Counted from the first letter of the stretch, positions 12,661 to 22,651 are shown. The stretch is DNA of 64,000 bases from Chelatococcus sambhunathii (GCA_031316315.1 JADBEO010000014.1:29223-93222); one strand, 5' to 3'. Notes: generated from the letters alone by a model not told the origin. Numbers and translations are program-made.

Positions 12661-12696
12661 GCATCGCGCGGCGGGAGACATCCGGCCGCGCGATGC
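12661..12696. terminator. perfect 12-bp stem hairpin downstream of enolase
   Basis: Positions 12661-12672 are the exact reverse complement of 12685-12696, with a 12-base loop. The hairpin lies 9 bp past the enolase stop and 9 bp before the end of the convergent DUF1353 gene, so it can terminate both. It lacks a T-run. Confidence 0.6.
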
Positions 12697-12705
12697 TCGG
12701 TGCGA

Positions 12706-13380
12706 TCACTTCGTGGGAAGTCCGCCGGCTCCACTGCCGCCGTTCAGGAAAACATCACCCGGGTTACGCTGTGCGGCCAAAGCCTCGATCTCTTCAGCCG
12801 ACAGGGCCGAGGGGTTGGCTTCAATGCTCGCGTGGAAGTTCTGAACGTCCGCCGCAATCTTCGGATCGTCGTAGACCGGCGGCCGCGAGATGAGCGTTTC
12901 GCCTCCTACGGTCTTGATGCAATTTTTGGTAATCTTGCAGTTGATCCCAGGCGCGGGCTGCTTCCATTTATGGGATCCGACAAGAACCGCATAGTACATG
13001 GCGGCTGATCGAATTCGATCGACGCCACTCTCGATCAATATATCGAAGAACACTCGATTAGTTTGTCGCCACGAGCGCGCCTCCCTTACACAGTAATGAT
13101 CGTGAATGATTGCGGCCTTTAAATATTCGAACGTCCAGTTGTCGCCAATTAGGGGATGAAAAATCTTCGGTATCGACGCGCCGTCAGTGATGTCGCCCTT
13201 TGAGGCCTCCCAACCTAAGCCGTTCGGATCGATATATCCGAAGTCGCTCAGGAGGACCTTGGTCGCTCCTGTCTCGTCCTTAGGATTCGGCCCGAGAGAA
13301 AGGTGGCCCTTAAATTCAGCGTTCGCCGAAGAAGCGCAGAAGGCGCCGATCAGAACCAGAATGCACATGAGGATGCGCAT
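12706..13380 (-). CDS. exported DUF1353-like protein
   Basis: A 224-residue protein with a clear Sec signal peptide ('MRILMCILVLIGAFCASSANA', cleavage after ANA). The body contains 'ITDGASIPKIFHPLIGDNW' and 'YLKAAIIHDHYC', the DUF1353 signature, which is often found in phage- or plasmid-linked genes and in exported proteins. Base composition is lower in G+C than the neighbours, particularly around 12900-13330, which hints at acquisition. It sits alone between two terminators. The function is not established; the conserved His/Asp pattern may bind a metal (inference). Confidence 0.72.
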   Translation of the reverse strand: MRILMCILVLIGAFCASSANAEFKGHLSLGPNPKDETGATKVLLSDFGYIDPNGLGWEASKGDITDGASIPKIFHPLIGDNWTFEYLKAAIIHDHYCVREARSWRQTNRVFFDILIESGVDRIRSAAMYYAVLVGSHKWKQPAPGINCKITKNCIKTVGGETLISRPPVYDDPKIAADVQNFHASIEANPSALSAEEIEALAAQRNPGDVFLNGGSGAGGLPTK

Positions 13381-13510
13381 GAGGCAGCTCCCAACCTGGA
13401 TCGGCGCCCGCTGAGTTTACGTGCCATGACTAAACTATGCAATCTGTAGTTGCGTATCCGTGGCCGGTCGGTCGGAAGGGTTGCGAAGCGCGCGAAGCTT
13501 CACGGCCAAC

Positions 13511-13543
13511 AAAAAAACCCCGCGGCGCGAGCCGCGGGGTTTC
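13511..13543 (-). terminator. rho-independent terminator of the outer-membrane barrel gene
   Basis: An 11-bp G/C-rich stem (13516-13526 with 13531-13541) and a GCGA tetraloop. On the minus strand it runs into seven consecutive T residues (plus-strand A-run 13511-13517). It lies ~30 bp past the stop of the minus-strand porin-like gene and is the clearest intrinsic terminator on this strand. Confidence 0.88.
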
Positions 13544-13573
13544 TCAGTTCCCGACCTTTCGGTCAGCTGGTTC

Positions 13574-14203
13574 TCACCAGAACTTGTAGGCGACGCCCGC
13601 CAGCACGCGGTGCTCGTCGAGGTCCGACTTCACGCCGCGGAACTTGTCCTTGCCGTAGTCCGTGTAGCGGTATTCGGCGCGGGCCACGACCGAGTCGGCG
13701 AGAGCCGTCTCGATGCCGCCGCCGACGGTCCAGCCGACCGCGGTCTTGCTGGCGCTGCCGCCGAGCGCGGAGATCTTGCGGTCGGCATAGGCCACGCCGC
13801 CGGCGCCGTAGGCGACGAAGCGGTCGAAGGCGAAGCCGATGCGGCCGCGCGTGGCGCCGGCCCAGTTGACCTCGTTCTTCACGTTGGCGCGACCAAAGCG
13901 CTTCTTGTCGTCCTGGTCGGACCAGTTGAAGTCGGTCTCGACGCCGAGCAGCACGTTGTTAAACTCGAAGTTGTAGCCGGCATAGCCGCCGACCAGCGCG
14001 CCCTTCGGGTCGATGCTGCGTCCGCCGACCTTCGAGTTGCCCCAGCCATAGCCGGCCTGGACGCCGACATAGGGACCGGTCCAGCTGAAGGACGGGACCG
14101 CGGCGACGGCCGGAGCCGGCTGTTCCATCGGAAGGTCGGCCGCGACGGCGACAGACGCGAAAGCCACCGCGGACGCGGCGCCGAGAAGCAGAGTACGGAT
14201 CAT
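13574..14203 (-). CDS. outer membrane beta-barrel protein (Omp31/Omp25-like porin family)
   Basis: A 209-residue protein with an N-terminal Sec signal peptide ('MIRTLLLGAASAVAFAS...AVAA') and an eight-strand barrel pattern typical of rhizobial Omp25/Omp31-like proteins: 'FSWTGPYVGVQAGYGWGN', 'GYAGYNFEFNNVLLGVETD', 'GRIGFAFDRFVAYGAGG', 'ARAEYRYTDYGKD', ending in a C-terminal Phe-Trp ('AGVAYKFW') as required for outer-membrane assembly. The ATG at 14203 follows GGGGGAAAAT; the longer in-frame start at 14305 would bury the signal peptide and is rejected. It is a monocistronic unit with its own strong terminator. Confidence 0.92.
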   Translation of the reverse strand: MIRTLLLGAASAVAFASVAVAADLPMEQPAPAVAAVPSFSWTGPYVGVQAGYGWGNSKVGGRSIDPKGALVGGYAGYNFEFNNVLLGVETDFNWSDQDDKKRFGRANVKNEVNWAGATRGRIGFAFDRFVAYGAGGVAYADRKISALGGSASKTAVGWTVGGGIETALADSVVARAEYRYTDYGKDKFRGVKSDLDEHRVLAGVAYKFW

Positions 14204-14517
14204 ATTTTCCCCCTTGCGGGCCTCCTGCCGCCAATACGCCGGCGGCGACTGACGGCCAGATGGACCCGCTCGGCCGGAGTGTCCACCCCGTGTTTTGGGC
14301 TTCAATTCGGGGTGCGGCTTTTGGGATACAATGCCACTTGGCGGAGCATCCTGAGATTGTCCATTGTGTGACGAAAATCGAGCTTTATGAGGCTCTTAGT
14401 GTCACGGTTTCGCCGCTTTTCACGGGCCGCGGCCGCTTGGCTGTAAAGGCTCTAGGCAGCTCGCCAAAGGCCTGATCCGCAGGTGACTCAGGGGCTCGCG
14501 GGCGCCATCCTGATGCG
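14204..14517. other. 314-bp divergent intergenic region between porin-like gene and recO
   Basis: No gene is supported here. The region must hold the promoters of both divergent neighbours and is moderately A/T-rich around 14320-14420. I see a good ribosome-binding site for the barrel gene but no promoter that I would call confidently, and no recognised riboswitch or small RNA. Confidence 0.5.
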
Positions 14518-15243
14518 ATGCAATGGACCGATGACGGCCTCGTTCTGGGGGTCAGGCGACAAGGCGAGACCTCCGTCATCGTCGAGCTCTTTACGCGCAT
14601 GCATGGCCGCCATGCGGGCCTTGTGCGAGGGGGTAGATCACAGAAGCTGAGGCCGACCCTTCAGCCCGGGAACAGCGTTCGCGCGACTTGGCGTGCGCGA
14701 CTCGACGACCACCTCGGCGCCTACGCCGTGGAGCCGCTGGAGTTGAGGGCGGGGCGTCTCATGGAGCGCGCGCTCTGGTTGCATGGCTTGTCGCATCTGG
14801 CCGGACTGCTCCGGCTGCTCGCCGAGCGCGATCCGCACGAGGCCCTCTACGAAACCGCCCTGGTCGTCGCCGGTCATCTCGACCAGGACGACGCCGCTCC
14901 GGCCCTGCTCGTGCGGCTGGAGCTGGCGGTTCTCTCGGAGCTCGGATTCGGCCTCGATCTCGCCAGTTGCGCCGCGACAGGAACGACCGACGACCTGATC
15001 TACGTCTCGCCGAAATCCGGAAGGGCGGTCGGCCGCGAGGCCGGCGCGCCCTATGCGGACAGGCTGTTCGCGCTGCCGCCGTTTCTCATCGCGCGCGGCT
15101 CGAACGCGGCTCCGACCCGCGAGGATGTCGCGGCGGGGTTCGCCCTTACCGGCCATTTTTTGACGAGGCGCGTCTGGGAGCCGCGCGGGATCACCCCGCC
15201 CGACGCCCGCGCGGCCTACCTCGCAGAACTGCGCAAGGCTTGA
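14518..15243 (+). CDS. recO: DNA repair protein RecO
   Basis: A 241-residue RecO, the recombination mediator that helps RecR load RecA on SSB-coated single-stranded DNA. The N-terminal OB fold shows '[24 protein letters not shown]' and '[20 protein letters not shown]'. The helical C-terminal domain contains '[13 protein letters not shown]' and '[22 protein letters not shown]', the only Cys of the zinc-binding region seen in many RecO proteins. It starts at ATG 14518. It is usually near era/rnc or parC in Alphaproteobacteria; here parC follows within 2 kb. Confidence 0.93.
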   Translation: MQWTDDGLVLGVRRQGETSVIVELFTRMHGRHAGLVRGGRSQKLRPTLQPGNSVRATWRARLDDHLGAYAVEPLELRAGRLMERALWLHGLSHLAGLLRLLAERDPHEALYETALVVAGHLDQDDAAPALLVRLELAVLSELGFGLDLASCAATGTTDDLIYVSPKSGRAVGREAGAPYADRLFALPPFLIARGSNAAPTREDVAAGFALTGHFLTRRVWEPRGITPPDARAAYLAELRKA

Positions 15244-15246
15244 GAC

Positions 15247-16272
15247 TCAGCCGCAAGCCGCGAGGCGAGGGGCCACATGGGACAGGCCGGCCGCCTCCGC
15301 GAGGATTTCGTAGGACCGCAGCCGCGCCGCGCCGTCGTGGATCGCGGCCGCGATGATGAACTCGTCGGCCTTCGTCCGCTCGGCAAGCTGTTCCAGCCCC
15401 TGCCGCACGATCCCAGGAGACCCGACGATCGAGCAGGCCAGCATCGAGGAGGCGTGCGCCTTCTCGCGCGACGTCCAGTAGCTCTCGATATCCTCGATCG
15501 GCGTCGGCAGCTTGCCGCGAGTTCCCCGGATCATCCGCGCGAAGCTCTGCTGCGCTGAGGTGAACAGGCGGCGCGCCTCGGCGTCGGTCTCGGCCGCGAT
15601 CACGTTCACGCCGACCGCCGCGTAGGGGCTCGCGAGTTGCGCGGAAGGTTCGAAGCGCTGGCGGTAGACCGCGAGGGCGTCGTCGAGCGCGTCCGGCGCG
15701 AAATGGGAGGCGAAGCCGTATGGCAGCCCGAGCATCGCGGCGAGCTGGGCGCCGAACAGGCTCGACCCGAGGATCCAGAGCGGCACATTCGTGTTCGCGC
15801 CCGGCACGGCCTGCACGGCCTGTCCCTCCTGAACCGGGCCGAGCAGAGCCTGCAGCTCGACCACGTCCTGCGGGAAGGTCTCGGCCGACTCGTAGGTCCG
15901 GCGTAAGGCCCGCAGCGTCTGCCCGTCCGTGCCGGGCGCGCGGCCGAGGCCGAGATCGATCCGGCCCGGATAGAGCGTCTCGAGCGTGCCGAACTGTTCG
16001 GCGATCACCATCGGCGCGTGGTTTGGAAGCATGATCCCGCCCGCGCCGACGCGGATCGTCTTCGTTCCGCCGGCCACATAGCCGATCGCGACAGCGGTCG
16101 CGGCGCTGGCGATGCCGACCATGTTGTGGTGCTCGGCAAGCCAGAACCGGCGGTAGCCAAGCCGCTCCGCCAGCTTCGCGAGTTCGAGCGAACGATGCAG
16201 GGCCAGCGCCGCGTCGCCGCCTTCCGGGATGAAGGCGAGGTCGAGCACTGAGAGAGCGGGAGTGCTGGGCAT
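15247..16272 (-). CDS. LLM-class flavin-dependent oxidoreductase (MsnO8-like)
   Basis: A 341-residue bacterial luciferase-like monooxygenase. Diagnostic features are '[18 protein letters not shown]', '[20 protein letters not shown]' and '[13 protein letters not shown]', the TIM-barrel FMN-binding pattern of the subgroup with an internal LLM signature. It probably oxidises an organic substrate with FMNH2 and O2, supplied by a separate reductase; the substrate is unknown. It is convergent with recO (3 bp between stops) and has no evident partner gene. Confidence 0.88.
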   Translation of the reverse strand: MPSTPALSVLDLAFIPEGGDAALALHRSLELAKLAERLGYRRFWLAEHHNMVGIASAATAVAIGYVAGGTKTIRVGAGGIMLPNHAPMVIAEQFGTLETLYPGRIDLGLGRAPGTDGQTLRALRRTYESAETFPQDVVELQALLGPVQEGQAVQAVPGANTNVPLWILGSSLFGAQLAAMLGLPYGFASHFAPDALDDALAVYRQRFEPSAQLASPYAAVGVNVIAAETDAEARRLFTSAQQSFARMIRGTRGKLPTPIEDIESYWTSREKAHASSMLACSIVGSPGIVRQGLEQLAERTKADEFIIAAAIHDGAARLRSYEILAEAAGLSHVAPRLAACG

Positions 16273-16436
16273 GATGGCGTCCTTCGGCTGCGCCGCGGCG
16301 TCTTCAGGTCGGGATCGCCGACCCGTTCCGCAAGCCTCGCAAGGCGCCGCGCGGGAACGAACGCCAAGCGCCGCGCCTTTATCGGGCGAGAGGCGTGGAG
16401 CGGCGGCCGACGCCGCCGAAAACGACGAGGCACATC

Positions 16437-16694
16437 ATGAAGTCCCTGATCGCGCTGGCTGGCGCGCTGGCCCTGACGACCGCCGCGAACGCTCAGACAG
16501 TCATCAAAGAGACCGAGGCCGGCGTGCACTCGGCCCCGGTGGCAGGCGCCACTCCGAACGCACGGCAGCGGCCGGCGGACGACACCACCATGCTCGAGAA
16601 GCGTTCGACCACCACCGTGATCGAGCCGCGCGAGCGCACCGTCATCGAGCGGCGCGAAGCGCCGTCCGTCGAGGTCGAGACGCGCAGCCGCTGA
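16437..16694 (+). CDS. small exported hypothetical protein
   Basis: An 85-residue protein beginning at ATG 16437 with a Sec signal peptide ('MKSLIALAGALALTTAANA', cleavage likely after ANA). The mature part is short, charged and rich in Thr, Val, Glu and Arg, with 'TTTVIEPRERTVIERREAP'. No domain is recognised. It is followed 15 bp later by a second protein of the same design, and the pair is probably one transcript. Periplasmic location is inferred. Confidence 0.65.
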   Translation: MKSLIALAGALALTTAANAQTVIKETEAGVHSAPVAGATPNARQRPADDTTMLEKRSTTTVIEPRERTVIERREAPSVEVETRSR

Positions 16695-16709
16695 TCGAAG
16701 GAGGAGACG

Positions 16710-16958
16710 ATGAGAACCCTGATCCTTGCGGCCGCGACGCTTTCCGCCATGGGCGCCGCGCATGCGGAGACTGTCGTCGTGCGGCCCCAGAGCGAGACGG
16801 TGGTCACCGCGCCGCCGCCAGCCGTCGTCGAGGAGCGCGGCGTCGTGGTCGAACGGAAACTCGACCCCTACCGGCAGGAGCTGAACAGCGAGGCGCGCGA
16901 AAACACGCCGAACGTCGGCGACGGGACGACCCGCTCGAACCACGCCAACCAGAACTGA
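16710..16958 (+). CDS. small exported hypothetical protein, second of pair
   Basis: An 82-residue protein with a signal peptide ('MRTLILAAATLSAMGAAHA') and a mature Val/Glu/Pro-rich segment resembling its upstream neighbour ('ETVVVRPQSETVVTAPPPA', 'ERGVVVERKLDPYRQELN'). A GGAGGAG ribosome-binding site lies just upstream of ATG 16710. The likeness suggests an old tandem duplication. Function unknown. Confidence 0.65.
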   Translation: MRTLILAAATLSAMGAAHAETVVVRPQSETVVTAPPPAVVEERGVVVERKLDPYRQELNSEARENTPNVGDGTTRSNHANQN

Positions 16959-17056
16959 TTTTCGGACTGGACCTCGGACCGCGTCGGCAATCTTCCCTGT
17001 GCGGTGCGGCCCGGGGTCTTCTTGTTCCGAATCGGGGTCGCGCCTAACCAAAGGGG

Positions 17057-19300
17057 ATGAGCGAACTCGCCCCGCCGCCCGAGGACGGCGTTCTTCCAGT
17101 CGACCTCAGGTCGGCGCTCGAGGAACGCTACCTTGCCTATGCGCTCTCGACGATCACACAGCGCGCCCTGCCGGATGTCCGGGACGGGCTGAAGCCGGTG
17201 CATCGTCGCGTGCTGTGGGCGATGCGCGAGCTTCGCCTCGATCCCGGCGCCGCCTTCAAGAAATGCGCCCGCGTCGTCGGCGACGTCATCGGCAAGTACC
17301 ATCCGCATGGCGACCAGTCGGTCTATGACGCGCTCGTGCGCCTCGCGCAGAATTTCGCGCAGCGCTGGCCGCTGGTCGAAGGGCAGGGCAACTTTGGCAA
17401 TGTCGACGGCGATAACGCCGCGGCGATGCGCTACACCGAGGCGCGCCTCACCGAGGTCGCTCGCCTGCTGCTCGACGGGCTCGACGAGGACGCCGTCGAC
17501 TTCCGTCCGACCTATGACGGCTCGGAACAGGAGCCGATCGTCCTCCCGGGCGCCTTCCCGAACCTCCTCGCCAACGGCAGCCAGGGCATCGCGGTCGGCA
17601 TGGCGACGTCGATTCCGCCGCACAACGTGGCGGAGTTGGTGCGCGCGGCGCGCGTCCTGCTCGAAAATCCAAAGGCTGAGACCGAAGAGCTTCTGACGCA
17701 CGTCCTCGGCCCGGATTTCCCCACCGGCGGCGTCATCGTCGATTCCGCGTCCGTCATCGCCGAGAGCTACCGCACAGGCCGCGGCTCGTTCCGCACCCGC
17801 GCCCGCTGGTCGGTCGAGGATCTCGGACGCGGGACATGGGTCGCTGTCGTCACCGAAATCCCCTACGGCATCCCGAAAAGCCGGCTGGTCGAGCGCATCG
17901 CGGAGCTGATCAACGACCGCAAGCTGCCGCTGGTCGTCGACGTGCGCGACGAGTCGACCGAGGACATCCGCCTGGTGCTAGAGCCGCGCGCGCGGCAGGT
18001 CGACCCGATCGTGATGATGGAGTCGGTCTTCAAGCTCACCGAGCTCGAGACGCGTATTCCGATCAACATGAACGTGCTGGTGCGCGGCCAGACCCCGATG
18101 GTGCTCGGCCTGAAGGACGCGCTGCGCCACTGGCTCGACCATCGCCGCGAGGTCATCCAGCGCCGCGCCCGGCATCGGCTCGACGCCATCGTGCGCAGGC
18201 TGGAGATCCTCGATGGCCTGCTGATCGCCTTCCTCAACGTCGACGAGGTGATCCGCATCGTCCGTCAGGCGGACGATCCCAAGGCCGATCTCATGGCGGC
18301 CTTCGCGCTGACCGAGCTGCAGGCCGACGCCATCCTCAACATGCGGCTGCGCTCGCTGGCCAAGCTCGAAGAGATCGAGATCCGCCGCGAGCACGAGAAG
18401 CTGACCAAGGAGGGCGAGGAGCTGCGCGCCCTGCTCGGCTCCGAGGCGCGCCAGTGGACGCGGGTGAAAAAGGAGCTCGACGGGCTCGAAAAGACATTTG
18501 GGCCGGACACCCCGCTCGGCAAGCGTCGCACCACCTTCGAGGCTCCGCCTTCGGCCGCCGCGGGCGACGTCGCCGACGCCTTCGTCGAGCGTGAGCCGAT
18601 CACGGTCGTGATCTCGGAAAAGGGGTGGATCCGCGCGCTGAAGGGGCATGTCGCGGACGTCTCGGGTCTCGCCTTCAAGACCGACGACAAGCTGAAGTTC
18701 GCCTTCCCCAGCGAGACCACGGCGAAGCTGCTGATCGTCGCCTCGAACGGCAAGGTCTTCACCCTCGACGCCTCGAAGCTGCCCGGCGGGCGCGGCACGG
18801 GCGAGCCGATCCGGCTGATGGTCGATTTCGACGAGGGGGCCGGGATCGTCGCCGCTTTCGCGCACAAGGCGGGGCGCAAGCGGCTCGTTGTCACCAGCGA
18901 GGCGCGCGGCTTTCTCGTCGGCGAGGACCAGCTGCTGTCCTCGACGCGCAAGGGCCGGCAGGTCGTCAATATGGATGCGAAGGCGAGCGTCCTGCTATTC
19001 GCGGAGGCCGAAGGCGACACGGTCGCGATCGTCGGACAGAACAGGAAGCTGCTGCTGTTCCCGATCGCGCAGGTCGCCGAGATGGCGCGCGGCGCGGGCG
19101 TCCGCCTCCAGCGCTACAAGGAGGGCGGGGTCTCGGACGCGAAGGTCTTTGCGGTCGCGGACGGCCTGACCTTCACGACCAACGGCGGCGTCGCGCGGCG
19201 GGTGTCCGGCGAGGAGCTCCGCGACTGGCTCGGCAATCGCGCAGAGGCGGGGAGGCTCCCGCCGCACGGCTTCCCGAAGTCGAACCGGTTCGGGGGGTAG
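17057..19300 (+). CDS. parC: DNA topoisomerase IV subunit A
   Basis: A 747-residue ParC, the breakage-reunion subunit that decatenates daughter chromosomes with ParE. The winged-helix core is clear: '[21 protein letters not shown]', '[20 protein letters not shown]', and the catalytic Tyr in '[14 protein letters not shown]'. The C-terminal beta-pinwheel blades are present (~500-740). In the quinolone-determining region, the position of E. coli Ser80 is Gln and that of Glu84 is Asp. The length supports ParC rather than GyrA. The ATG at 17057 follows AAAGGGG. It is followed by an A/T-rich orphan before ate. Confidence 0.95.
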   Translation: MSELAPPPEDGVLPVDLRSALEERYLAYALSTITQRALPDVRDGLKPVHRRVLWAMRELRLDPGAAFKKCARVVGDVIGKYHPHGDQSVYDALVRLAQNFAQRWPLVEGQGNFGNVDGDNAAAMRYTEARLTEVARLLLDGLDEDAVDFRPTYDGSEQEPIVLPGAFPNLLANGSQGIAVGMATSIPPHNVAELVRAARVLLENPKAETEELLTHVLGPDFPTGGVIVDSASVIAESYRTGRGSFRTRARWSVEDLGRGTWVAVVTEIPYGIPKSRLVERIAELINDRKLPLVVDVRDESTEDIRLVLEPRARQVDPIVMMESVFKLTELETRIPINMNVLVRGQTPMVLGLKDALRHWLDHRREVIQRRARHRLDAIVRRLEILDGLLIAFLNVDEVIRIVRQADDPKADLMAAFALTELQADAILNMRLRSLAKLEEIEIRREHEKLTKEGEELRALLGSEARQWTRVKKELDGLEKTFGPDTPLGKRRTTFEAPPSAAAGDVADAFVEREPITVVISEKGWIRALKGHVADVSGLAFKTDDKLKFAFPSETTAKLLIVASNGKVFTLDASKLPGGRGTGEPIRLMVDFDEGAGIVAAFAHKAGRKRLVVTSEARGFLVGEDQLLSSTRKGRQVVNMDAKASVLLFAEAEGDTVAIVGQNRKLLLFPIAQVAEMARGAGVRLQRYKEGGVSDAKVFAVADGLTFTTNGGVARRVSGEELRDWLGNRAEAGRLPPHGFPKSNRFGG

Positions 19301-19380
19301 TATAAATAATGCGACATCTGTCGTTACTTCTGGCTGCTGTGCCGACGAACAACGGTTCGAACTCGATTTGAGATAGTCTC

Positions 19381-20493
19381 ATGGCTGGGAACATTGAGGA
19401 TGTTTTACGTAATTCCGACGGGCTCAAGTCGATCTTGAATGAAGCTAAAATTGCATTTTTCTTTCGAAAAAAAGGGTGGCCGAGCGAACAAAGCAAATAT
19501 TATGTGGACCAAGATACTGGTAAACTGCGCGAAATTGACGTATTTGCTTCCAAGCATTACTCTCCGCCTCGGCTTGCTCCTTCTGACGGAAGTCCAATAA
19601 TAAATATTAACGTTGTATGTGAGCGGAAATCACTTGATAATCTTAATATAATTTTCCACTCTCCGCCGCCCGATTTGCTATGGCGTAATTCTTTGGAGCA
19701 CTTCTGGTTAGGTTGGATAGAAGAGTTAAGAGATATAACTCTGCAAATCGCAACCGATTTTTCTATCTCGGACGTTCGCATAATAAATCGAGTTCATGAT
19801 TATCTGACAGCACGAGCATATCCTATAAATTCGCGAGCATTGTGTGTTCATGTCGACTTAACCCCGCCGCCGGTCGATATCCAAGTTACTGCTTTCCGTG
19901 AGGCTCGCGGTGCGAAGTCATTCAGTGACGATACAATCGAAGACGCCCGAGTTGGCCCACTTTGGAATGCGATACGCGCTAACCTGTCAGCTATAAAGGC
20001 CGTAAGAACGCAGGCAAGTATCGCAACGCGAAGTTGGATACATGGAATTGATTTTAGACTGGAGGGACCCGATCGGTTCAAAAAGCTAGCTGGATTCTTT
20101 ATAGATACAGAATTGCTAAGAAACGTCTTTTTTCATTCGTTTGTCGTGGTTGATTCGCGGCTTTGGCGAGTAGTCAGGGAGCGAGTTGCTGAGGTGCATT
20201 CGGCTCGAGTATTTATAAGCACAGTTGATAATGAAACAAGGTATGTTGACATTGTGAATGCTCGCTTTTCGGAGCTGTATATTTCCAACATGCTGAGGCA
20301 CTTTTCTCGATCGGCTCGTAAATCCAATTCCAGATTGAAGCGTTTTATAGAGTCTGCAGACTGGATGCCGGGTCAGATGGAGGAAGAGCTAGCCAGAATA
20401 TTGGAGTTGCCTGCCGGAAGAGAAAGTACAAACGTATTCACGTCACGGTTGGACAATGATTTTAGGAAAAGCCCAAGTAATATTGGCGGCTAG
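19381..20493 (+). CDS. A/T-rich orphan with PD-(D/E)xK-like N-terminus
   Basis: A 370-residue protein that I do not recognise as a named family. Its first 90 residues carry the sequence logic of a PD-(D/E)xK nuclease: Glu21 in 'NEAKIAFFFRKKGW', then 'YYVDQDTGKLREIDVFA' with Asp53, then 'NVVCERKS' with Glu81-x-Lys83. The remaining ~280 residues are helical/mixed and contain no other motif I can name. The codons are strikingly A/T-rich compared with parC and ate on either side, so the gene looks horizontally acquired. It stands alone. A stand-alone defence or restriction-type nuclease is one hypothesis; a degenerate nuclease-fold protein is another. Confidence 0.7.
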   Translation: MAGNIEDVLRNSDGLKSILNEAKIAFFFRKKGWPSEQSKYYVDQDTGKLREIDVFASKHYSPPRLAPSDGSPIININVVCERKSLDNLNIIFHSPPPDLLWRNSLEHFWLGWIEELRDITLQIATDFSISDVRIINRVHDYLTARAYPINSRALCVHVDLTPPPVDIQVTAFREARGAKSFSDDTIEDARVGPLWNAIRANLSAIKAVRTQASIATRSWIHGIDFRLEGPDRFKKLAGFFIDTELLRNVFFHSFVVVDSRLWRVVRERVAEVHSARVFISTVDNETRYVDIVNARFSELYISNMLRHFSRSARKSNSRLKRFIESADWMPGQMEEELARILELPAGRESTNVFTSRLDNDFRKSPSNIGG

Positions 20494-20623
20494 ATATTTA
20501 AGAAGTATGAAAAACATTTATAGTTAGGTTTGGAGCTGAGAAGGCAGGTAGGTGCAACAGGAGAGCATTGACGAGGCGGTTTGTCAGCTCTGAGTCTAAG
20601 TTGAGGATGCTGTATGAACCCGC

Positions 20624-21376
20624 TCACTCGCCCTCGCGCAGCGCCCAGCCCGTCGGGCTCAGGAACTCCTGCGGCCTGAAGCGGCGCTTGTAGTCCATCT
20701 TGGGCGAGCCCTGGACCCAGTAGCCGAGATAGAGATAGGCGAGCCCGAGCTCCTTGGCGCGCATCACATGGTCGAGGATGACGTGCGTGCCGAGGCCGCG
20801 GTCGGCCTCCTCGGGATCGTAGAAGGAATAGACCAGCGACAGCCCGTCCGAGAGCCGGTCGACCAGCGCGACCGCCAGCAGCGGGCCCTGGCCGCGGCCG
20901 TTGATCGCCGTGTCCGGTCCGCGCCGGCGGTATTCGACCAGGCCGGTGCGGACGTGGCTGTCCTCCACCATGGTGGCGTAATCGAGCACCGTCATGTCGA
21001 CCATGCCGCCGTCCGAGTGCCGGGCGTCGAGATAGGAGCGGAACAGCGAGTACTGTTCGCTGGTCGGCGTCGCGCCGAGTTCATGGCGCACGACATCGCT
21101 GTTGATCTGGCGGTTGCGGCGGAAGGCCTTGGTCCAGATGAACTCGTCGACCCGCACTCGGATCGAGACGCAGGCGCGGCAGCTTTCGCAGGCCGGCCGG
21201 TAGGCGATCGTCTGGCTGCGACGGAAGCCGCCATGTGTCAGCAGGTCGTTCAGCGTGGCCGCCTGCTCGCCGACCAGATGGGTGAACACCTTCCGCTCGT
21301 ACTGACCCTTGAGGTAAGGGCAGGGCGAAGGCGCGGTCAGGTAGAACTGCGGCGTGTCGCGCGAATGTGCGGTCAA
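20624..21376 (-). CDS. ate: arginyl/leucyl-tRNA-protein transferase (N-end rule)
   Basis: A 250-residue aminoacyl-tRNA-protein transferase (Ate/Bpt family) that adds Arg or Leu to N-terminal Asp/Glu (and related) residues, marking proteins for ClpAP degradation. Family signatures are '[17 protein letters not shown]', '[16 protein letters not shown]' with the conserved Cys cluster, '[17 protein letters not shown]' and '[19 protein letters not shown]'. The length is typical of bacterial Bpt. Whether Arg or Leu is transferred cannot be decided here. It is convergent with the A/T-rich orphan. Confidence 0.92.
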   Translation of the reverse strand: MTAHSRDTPQFYLTAPSPCPYLKGQYERKVFTHLVGEQAATLNDLLTHGGFRRSQTIAYRPACESCRACVSIRVRVDEFIWTKAFRRNRQINSDVVRHELGATPTSEQYSLFRSYLDARHSDGGMVDMTVLDYATMVEDSHVRTGLVEYRRRGPDTAINGRGQGPLLAVALVDRLSDGLSLVYSFYDPEEADRGLGTHVILDHVMRAKELGLAYLYLGYWVQGSPKMDYKRRFRPQEFLSPTGWALREGE

Positions 21377-21479
21377 GTGCCAGACGTCCTCGCCGACGCC
21401 GCGGTCCCGCCCGCGACGCCGTATGAGTCTAGAAGGATATCAGCAGCTTGGGCGCGGGCAAGCGGCTTCAGCTGTGCGT

Positions 21480-21983
21480 TCAGACGCGGCCCTCGAGCGT
21501 CCCCTTGTCGACGAACAGCGTGCCGAGCACGAGGTCATGCAGCAGCTGCTTGCGGCGCGTCAGCAGGCCGACGATCAGGACGAACGGCGTCAGGAAGGTG
21601 ATCGACATGTAGAGCAGCACGACATGCGCCGCGGCGATCACGAAGCCGGGCTTGGCCCCATACCCGATGCGGCAGGTGAGGCCGGTGAGCCGCATGCCCC
21701 AGGTGGAGGCCCGGTCGCCGCCAAGCGTCGCGCCGGAATAGAGGATCGCGATCGCCTGGAACAGGAACGGATAGAGCATCCAGCCGAGCCCGAGCGTCAG
21801 AACGCCGAGCACGCCGACGATCGGGATCGCGATCAGGGTCAGCGTGCAGACGATGGCGAAGTCGACGCAGAAGGCCAGCACGCGGCGGCTCAGCACGCCC
21901 TCATAAAGCCTCGGGTCCACGAGCGGATCGACGAGGTCGCGCGGCGGGACGGCGGACGGATAGAGCGGGCTGGAGGTCGTCAT
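21480..21983 (-). CDS. RDD family membrane protein
   Basis: A 167-residue inner-membrane protein with an RDD domain. The variant Arg/Asp signature is 'LSRRVLAFCVDFAIV' at ~32-46, followed by two or three hydrophobic segments ('ALGVLTLGLGWMLYP'-like, 'FVIAAAHVVLLYMSITFLTP') and a 'GGDRASTWGMRLTGL' loop. The family is of uncertain transport function. It lies 103 bp upstream of ate in the same direction, a common alphaproteobacterial arrangement, and may be co-transcribed. Confidence 0.85.
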   Translation of the reverse strand: MTTSSPLYPSAVPPRDLVDPLVDPRLYEGVLSRRVLAFCVDFAIVCTLTLIAIPIVGVLGVLTLGLGWMLYPFLFQAIAILYSGATLGGDRASTWGMRLTGLTCRIGYGAKPGFVIAAAHVVLLYMSITFLTPFVLIVGLLTRRKQLLHDLVLGTLFVDKGTLEGRV

Positions 21984-22225
21984 GAGAGTGGGCGGCTCCG
22001 GTCGTTCGGCAGGACGTCAGCGTCCTAGGGAAGAAATCTGGTGCGCGTTCTGGTCGACCGCAAGCGGCGGTGGTCCGCCGCCGGGACTTCCTCCGGTCTG
22101 GGAGAAATCGGATGTCTCTAAGCAGAACTACTGGCGCCCGGCGCGAATGAATCTCCCTACTCTCCGGCTCGCGCCGATCGGCCCTGCGTCAGCCGGGGAC
22201 GCAACAACAACCCAAGGGAGAGAAG

Positions 22226-22651
22226 ATGAAGACCTTCATGTTCAAAACGTCCGCGATCGCTGCGGGTTCTCTGGCGCTGTTCGCCGCGTCCGCGGCTCCG
22301 GCGTCGGCCGACGTCTGCGTCAGGTTGAACGGCGGCTCGTTCAGCGGCGACATCGGCTTTTTCCGGTTCAAAGGCGAACTGCCGACCGAGCCCAACCAGG
22401 TCGTGTCCCTGGCCGGCCGCGCCGCTGGTCTCAGCCCGGCATGGGGCGTCGCGGTGACGCCGAAGGCGGGCAGCGGCCAGAACTATGTGGAGCTCGGCGT
22501 GTCGTTCTTTATCGACGGCGTGCAGGGCCAGTTCGATGTCGCCTTCTCGCCTGCGACCTCAAAGAAGGGTGAGGGAAGCGCCAGCTTCGGCGAATACGGC
22601 CTCGGGGACTCGGTGAAGGCGAAGATCGTCCCGTGCAGCGACGAGCCGTGA
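22226..22651 (+). CDS. exported hypothetical protein
   Basis: A 141-residue protein with a signal peptide (residues 1-~29, ending 'APASADVC'). The mature domain has 'VRLNGGSFSGDIGFFRFKGE' and 'LGVSFFIDGVQGQFDVAF', a beta-rich pattern with two Cys residues (one near the mature N-terminus, one near the end) that may form a disulfide. The ATG at 22226 follows AAGGGAGAG. Flanked by unrelated genes. No function can be assigned. Confidence 0.7.
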   Translation: MKTFMFKTSAIAAGSLALFAASAAPASADVCVRLNGGSFSGDIGFFRFKGELPTEPNQVVSLAGRAAGLSPAWGVAVTPKAGSGQNYVELGVSFFIDGVQGQFDVAFSPATSKKGEGSASFGEYGLGDSVKAKIVPCSDEP

